Positions 61,801-64,000 of a stretch of DNA of 64,000 bases are shown in pieces. Under the pieces are notes generated by a model. The model worked only from the letters and a program-made list of their open reading frames with translations. It did no database searches and was not told the DNA's origin. Source of the DNA: Alistipes dispar (lineage in GTDB: Bacteria > Bacteroidota > Bacteroidia > Bacteroidales > Rikenellaceae); assembly GCF_006542685.1 (NCBI RefSeq), contig NZ_AP019736.1:1398001-1462000 (forward strand), written 5' to 3'. The position numbers and the translations under genes were made by a program. The first letter of the stretch is position 1. Each line of letters starts with the position of its first letter.

Positions 61801-62015
61801 GCTTCCTGCGTCTGAAGAACGCCGAGATCGGCTATACGCTTCCCAAAGCATGGACCAAGAAGGCCGGCCTTTCGACCGTCCGCTTCTATCTCCAGGGCGT
61901 GAACCTGCTTACGTTCAGCGATTTCGACCTGTGGGATCCCGAGCTGGAGGCCGACTACGGCAACCAGTATCCGACGGTGCGGACCGTGACGCTCGGTGTA
62001 AACCTTAACTTCTAA
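58848..62015 (+). CDS. Second SusC/RagA-family TonB-dependent transporter
   Basis: 1055 residues. The signal peptide is most convincing if translation starts at Met13 (base 58884, MFRSFVLLLGLMSVTELS). A low-complexity linker (about 33-54) contains Gly51-Gly53 encoded by a run of nine G at 58998-59006. Then carboxypeptidase-D-regulatory-like domain (55-130, ISYLGYETQEITV), TonB-box-like LETVTVVAYGKQ, plug (GVNTFGENNKPLILVDGI), and a barrel ending TLGVNLNF. It imports glycan fragments with the SusD protein encoded 15 bases downstream. Confidence 0.97.
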   Translation: MTRIIQKYLCKTMFRSFVLLLGLMSVTELSANPDLSALESGMDAPTPAPQGGGRFALTGKVLDETGAGIPGASIVVKGSTRGVTTDVDGSFEFEVAAADVLQISYLGYETQEITVGAQTNITVQLKPQVSELETVTVVAYGKQRKESIIGAINTIDTDELRVQSGQLSSNLAGKLAGVVVMQRSGEPGKSADFWIRGVNTFGENNKPLILVDGIEREMDLVDVDDIASLSILKDATATALYGVRGANGIVLITTKRGSEGAAKVSVKAEFGLTQPVKVPEMANAEQWIDYYNEISTYEEGSIKPIDDYQKQMYLSGADPDLYPNVDWMDAIYKNLAMTGRVNVSASGGNKNVRYYVGGSYYTEGGMFNMADNNNYNAQMNFNRFSFRSNIDINITKSTELGLSLSTQYTSKNKPGGVNSDVNNDFYAYAMRTTPISNPTIYSDGTLAVPPEGGGAVNVYNMLNYQGYTKDNRTMAQSLISLTQDFSDIITEGLKVNAKFSWDIDSNNSITRKYNPNQYHATGRDDQGNLMFDQIVTGTGYMSLDYVYPKGWTTINFEASATYDRVFADDHRVGALFLFNMRSKSMLRPTSYLEAWPYRNIGIAGRVTYAFRDKYFAEFNFGYNGSENFAPGKRFGFFPSYAIGYMISNESFWEPLRDKINILKIRASYGTIGNDQIGGGRRFAYNTTLETGAYGFNFGTNAPASHTPPLNGITTKDYGNPDVTWEEATKADVGIELGLYDMLRIQADYFYEKREGIFIQRESQPSVVGTRVQQYVNLGRMRNQGFDMSLEFDKNINKDLWISARGNFTYNRTKKLYDDKPDQIWKYQNKAGFANNQQFGLIAEGLFESEEDIANSPKQDFGTVRVGDIKYRDINGDGVVNTFDQVAIGYTTVPEINYGFGVSLGWKGLDVSVFFSGVGHVTRIIGGYNLYGGASNYIRQGQIFADVAKNRWSLANPDPNAKYPRMSTTRMENNLQKSTYWQRDMSFLRLKNAEIGYTLPKAWTKKAGLSTVRFYLQGVNLLTFSDFDLWDPELEADYGNQYPTVRTVTLGVNLNF
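58998..59006 (+). repeat. Nine-G homopolymer in the SusC coding sequence
   Basis: Three GGG codons for Gly51-53 form an uninterrupted run just after the signal peptide. A one-base slip would shift the frame of the whole receptor. Confidence 0.9.
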
Positions 62016-62030
62016 AAATCAGACAAGACC

Positions 62031-64000
62031 ATGAAATACCTGAAAATATTGGCAGCGTCGGTGTTGATGTGCGCCTTTTCGCTGACTTCCTGCGATTCGT
62101 ATTTCGAAGTGGAGCTGGACGACCAGGCGAACCTCGACGACGTCTTCAGCCAGTCCAATACGGTACATAGCTACCTGCGTCATATCTACTCCTACATTCC
62201 GCTTGAGGAGGAAATTGTTGGCAGTGCTGGTGCTTGGGCAGTGGCCCGCTCGGACGAGGCGACGTACTCGAACTACCAGTGGGTGTATTACAACCTTTAC
62301 AGGACGGGTAATTATTCGAGTTCGACTCCGAATGGATTAGCTAATTTCGGTTTCTGGGATCGGTTCTATATCGCGATCAACCAGTGTACGATCTTCTTGA
62401 ACAATATCGACAAGGACAAGCAGGACGACCCGAAAGAGATCGAGATGATGAAGGCCGAGGCCCGCTTCCTGCGCGCCTACTACTACTTCTGCCTCTTCCG
62501 TCAGTACGGCCCGGTCTTCCTCTGGTTCGACCAGACGCCCGACGAGCAGATCGACCCGAAGACGATCGACCGCCACACCGTCGATCAGAATATCGAGTTC
62601 ATCGAGTCGGAGCTGTGGGACGTCGCCCAGATCCTTCCGACGGATCTTACGGAGATTCCCACCATCGATCCCTCGACGTGGACGGGCCGCGCCACGAAGG
62701 GCGCCGCGCTGGCGCTGCGTTCGCGCGTGCTGCTCTACGCCGCCTCGCCGCTCTACAACGGCGCCGATATCTACAAGGGCCAGATGAAGAACATGAACGG
62801 CGATTACCTCTTCCCGCAGCAGGAGGATCCCGAGAAGTGGCAGAAGGCCGCCGATGCCGCATGGGACGTGATTCAGATGAACAAGTATTCGCTTATCGAG
62901 GACAAGTCCATCGTGGCCAACGGTACGACCATCACCGACGAAGACGCGAAGTTCCTGAACGCCATGAAGTCCTATGAACTCGTATGGCAGAACGACGGGA
63001 CCTGGAGCAGCGAGACCATCTGGGGATGGTGGTGGCGCACTTCCAACAAGTATTCGAATGCTACGACCGGCTACGACTATATGGGCGGTGTCGGCGGTAC
63101 GATGATTCCCGCGCTTCCGCCCAACTTCGGCTTCTACGCCGGTTTCGGCGGTACGGCCCCCTCGCTCAAGCTGGCCGATTCCTACCCGATGTGGAGTACG
63201 GGCCGTTATCCGGTGAAGGGTTACGAGGGCCGGAACGACATGTCGAAGCCGATCGTCGATCCGCTGTCGGGTTACAAGACGGACGGATTCACCGAGGGCT
63301 ACAAGCAGTATGTCGATCCGCTCTATCCCGAGTGGCGTCCTGCGATCAAGGCCCACAACACCTGCATCGACCGCGACCCGCGTTTCTACGCCACGATGGT
63401 TCCCAACGGTTTCTACTGGCCGCACCAGGGCAAGAACAAGCTCTTCACCTGCTTCAACAGCACGTCGGCCACTTCGCCGTGGAGCGCTTCGTCGAACTGT
63501 ATCCGCGTGGGCTATGCCTTCCGCCGCGCCTATCCGGCCGGTCTGTGGTTCGACACGAGTACGGAATATACTCCGGTGACCTCTCTCAAGTGGGTTTATC
63601 CGGCATTCCGCATGGCGGAGATCTACCTGAACTACGCCGAGGCCTGCAACGAGAAGCCCGAGCGCGACGCCGCGTCGGCGATCGAGTACCTGAACAAGGT
63701 GCGCAACCGCGCCGGCCTGAACAATATCGAGGAGGCTTATCCCGGTATCGAGAACGACAAGGAGCTGCTCCGCTGGTGCATTCACAAGGAGCGCGGCGTG
63801 GAGTTCGCCTTCGAGGCGCACCGTCACTACGACGCCTGCCGCTGGATGGAGGCCAAGGAGGAGTATCCCGGTCCGTGGTACTCGCTGCACTGCTCGGCCA
63901 CGACCTACGAGGAGTCCTACCAGCGCGTGACGGGCGAAATCGCCATCGAGGACAACGTCTTCCGCGACAAGGACTACCTCTGCCCGATCTACTCGGGTAC
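62031..64000 (+). CDS. SusD/RagB-family lipoprotein, 3' end outside the window
   Basis: 656 codons are present and the frame is still open at the right edge. Lipoprotein signal with lipobox SLTSC (Cys21). SusD landmarks: DRFYIAINQCTIFLNNID, MMKAEARFLRAYYYFCLFRQY followed by GPVFLW, FRMAEIYLNYAEACNE, YLNKVRNRAGL and KERGVEFAFEAHRHYDACRW, the last matching the usual C-terminal region, so little is missing. The stretch 62205-62350 has AT-richer codons than the rest of the gene. Partner of the SusC gene 15 bases upstream; it binds glycan at the cell surface. Confidence 0.96.
   Translation, partial: MKYLKILAASVLMCAFSLTSCDSYFEVELDDQANLDDVFSQSNTVHSYLRHIYSYIPLEEEIVGSAGAWAVARSDEATYSNYQWVYYNLYRTGNYSSSTPNGLANFGFWDRFYIAINQCTIFLNNIDKDKQDDPKEIEMMKAEARFLRAYYYFCLFRQYGPVFLWFDQTPDEQIDPKTIDRHTVDQNIEFIESELWDVAQILPTDLTEIPTIDPSTWTGRATKGAALALRSRVLLYAASPLYNGADIYKGQMKNMNGDYLFPQQEDPEKWQKAADAAWDVIQMNKYSLIEDKSIVANGTTITDEDAKFLNAMKSYELVWQNDGTWSSETIWGWWWRTSNKYSNATTGYDYMGGVGGTMIPALPPNFGFYAGFGGTAPSLKLADSYPMWSTGRYPVKGYEGRNDMSKPIVDPLSGYKTDGFTEGYKQYVDPLYPEWRPAIKAHNTCIDRDPRFYATMVPNGFYWPHQGKNKLFTCFNSTSATSPWSASSNCIRVGYAFRRAYPAGLWFDTSTEYTPVTSLKWVYPAFRMAEIYLNYAEACNEKPERDAASAIEYLNKVRNRAGLNNIEEAYPGIENDKELLRWCIHKERGVEFAFEAHRHYDACRWMEAKEEYPGPWYSLHCSATTYEESYQRVTGEIAIEDNVFRDKDYLCPIYSG

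Noticed and set aside
1..64000. CRISPR arrays, tRNA or rRNA genes, prophage or transposase genes
   Set aside because: None was recognised on either strand; gaps are short and hold only promoters, hairpins and the origin candidate. A tRNA scan program would be needed to exclude a small RNA gene fully.

Overview
The window looks like a chromosomal segment of a GC-rich Bacteroidota gut commensal, most like Alistipes (Rikenellaceae). Evidence: SusC/SusD pairs, an S46 dipeptidyl-peptidase, SPase II lipoproteins, TAnnTTTG-type -7 promoter boxes in the intergenic regions, and dense GC-rich coding with AT-rich gaps. No tRNA, rRNA, CRISPR array, insertion sequence or integrase was seen. The species assignment is inference from style, not from a marker gene.

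Layout. (1) 1-17264 is a polysaccharide/glycoside utilisation locus. Leftward: SusC (4471-7521), SusD, a surface lipoprotein with an internal duplication, and a truncated lipoprotein. Rightward: class II sugar-phosphate aldolase, PfkB kinase, D-lyxose/mannose-type isomerase, cytosolic GH2 beta-mannosidase-like enzyme, sialate-type O-acetylesterase, GPH cation symporter and an S-type sulfatase. The two arms diverge from 7522-7892. (2) 17367-21524 holds SppA, a beta-propeller lipoprotein and an Mrp-type ATPase. (3) 21525-21912 is an AT-rich gap with clustered DnaA-box-like 9-mers; I propose it as a candidate replication origin. (4) 21913-41253 is mainly housekeeping: nadA, DPP7-type peptidase, metG, ilvE, mnmG, ybeY, an EnvC-like factor, a TPR protein, pheS, a patatin-barrel protein, queD and polA. 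Two parS-like palindromes lie at 27881 and 28456. (5) 41481-53160 is one leftward operon: TolC, membrane-fusion lipoprotein, two RND permeases, O-antigen ligase-like/TPR protein and signal peptidase I. The last three junctions are 4-base start/stop overlaps. (6) 53846-64000 holds a transglutaminase-discoidin lipoprotein, a DUF6259-like putative glycosidase, and a second SusC/SusD pair whose SusD runs off the window.

How the genes could work together. In the first locus, surface SusCD would capture an acetylated and/or sulfated glycan. Periplasmic esterase and sulfatase would trim it and the symporter would import a small glycoside. GH2 would release the monosaccharide in the cytosol, and isomerase, kinase and aldolase would split it to trioses. 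This glycosidase-isomerase-kinase-aldolase-symporter set parallels the logic of the sulfo-EMP pathway but uses different enzyme families. That cassette and the oriC/parS candidates are the observations most worth following up.
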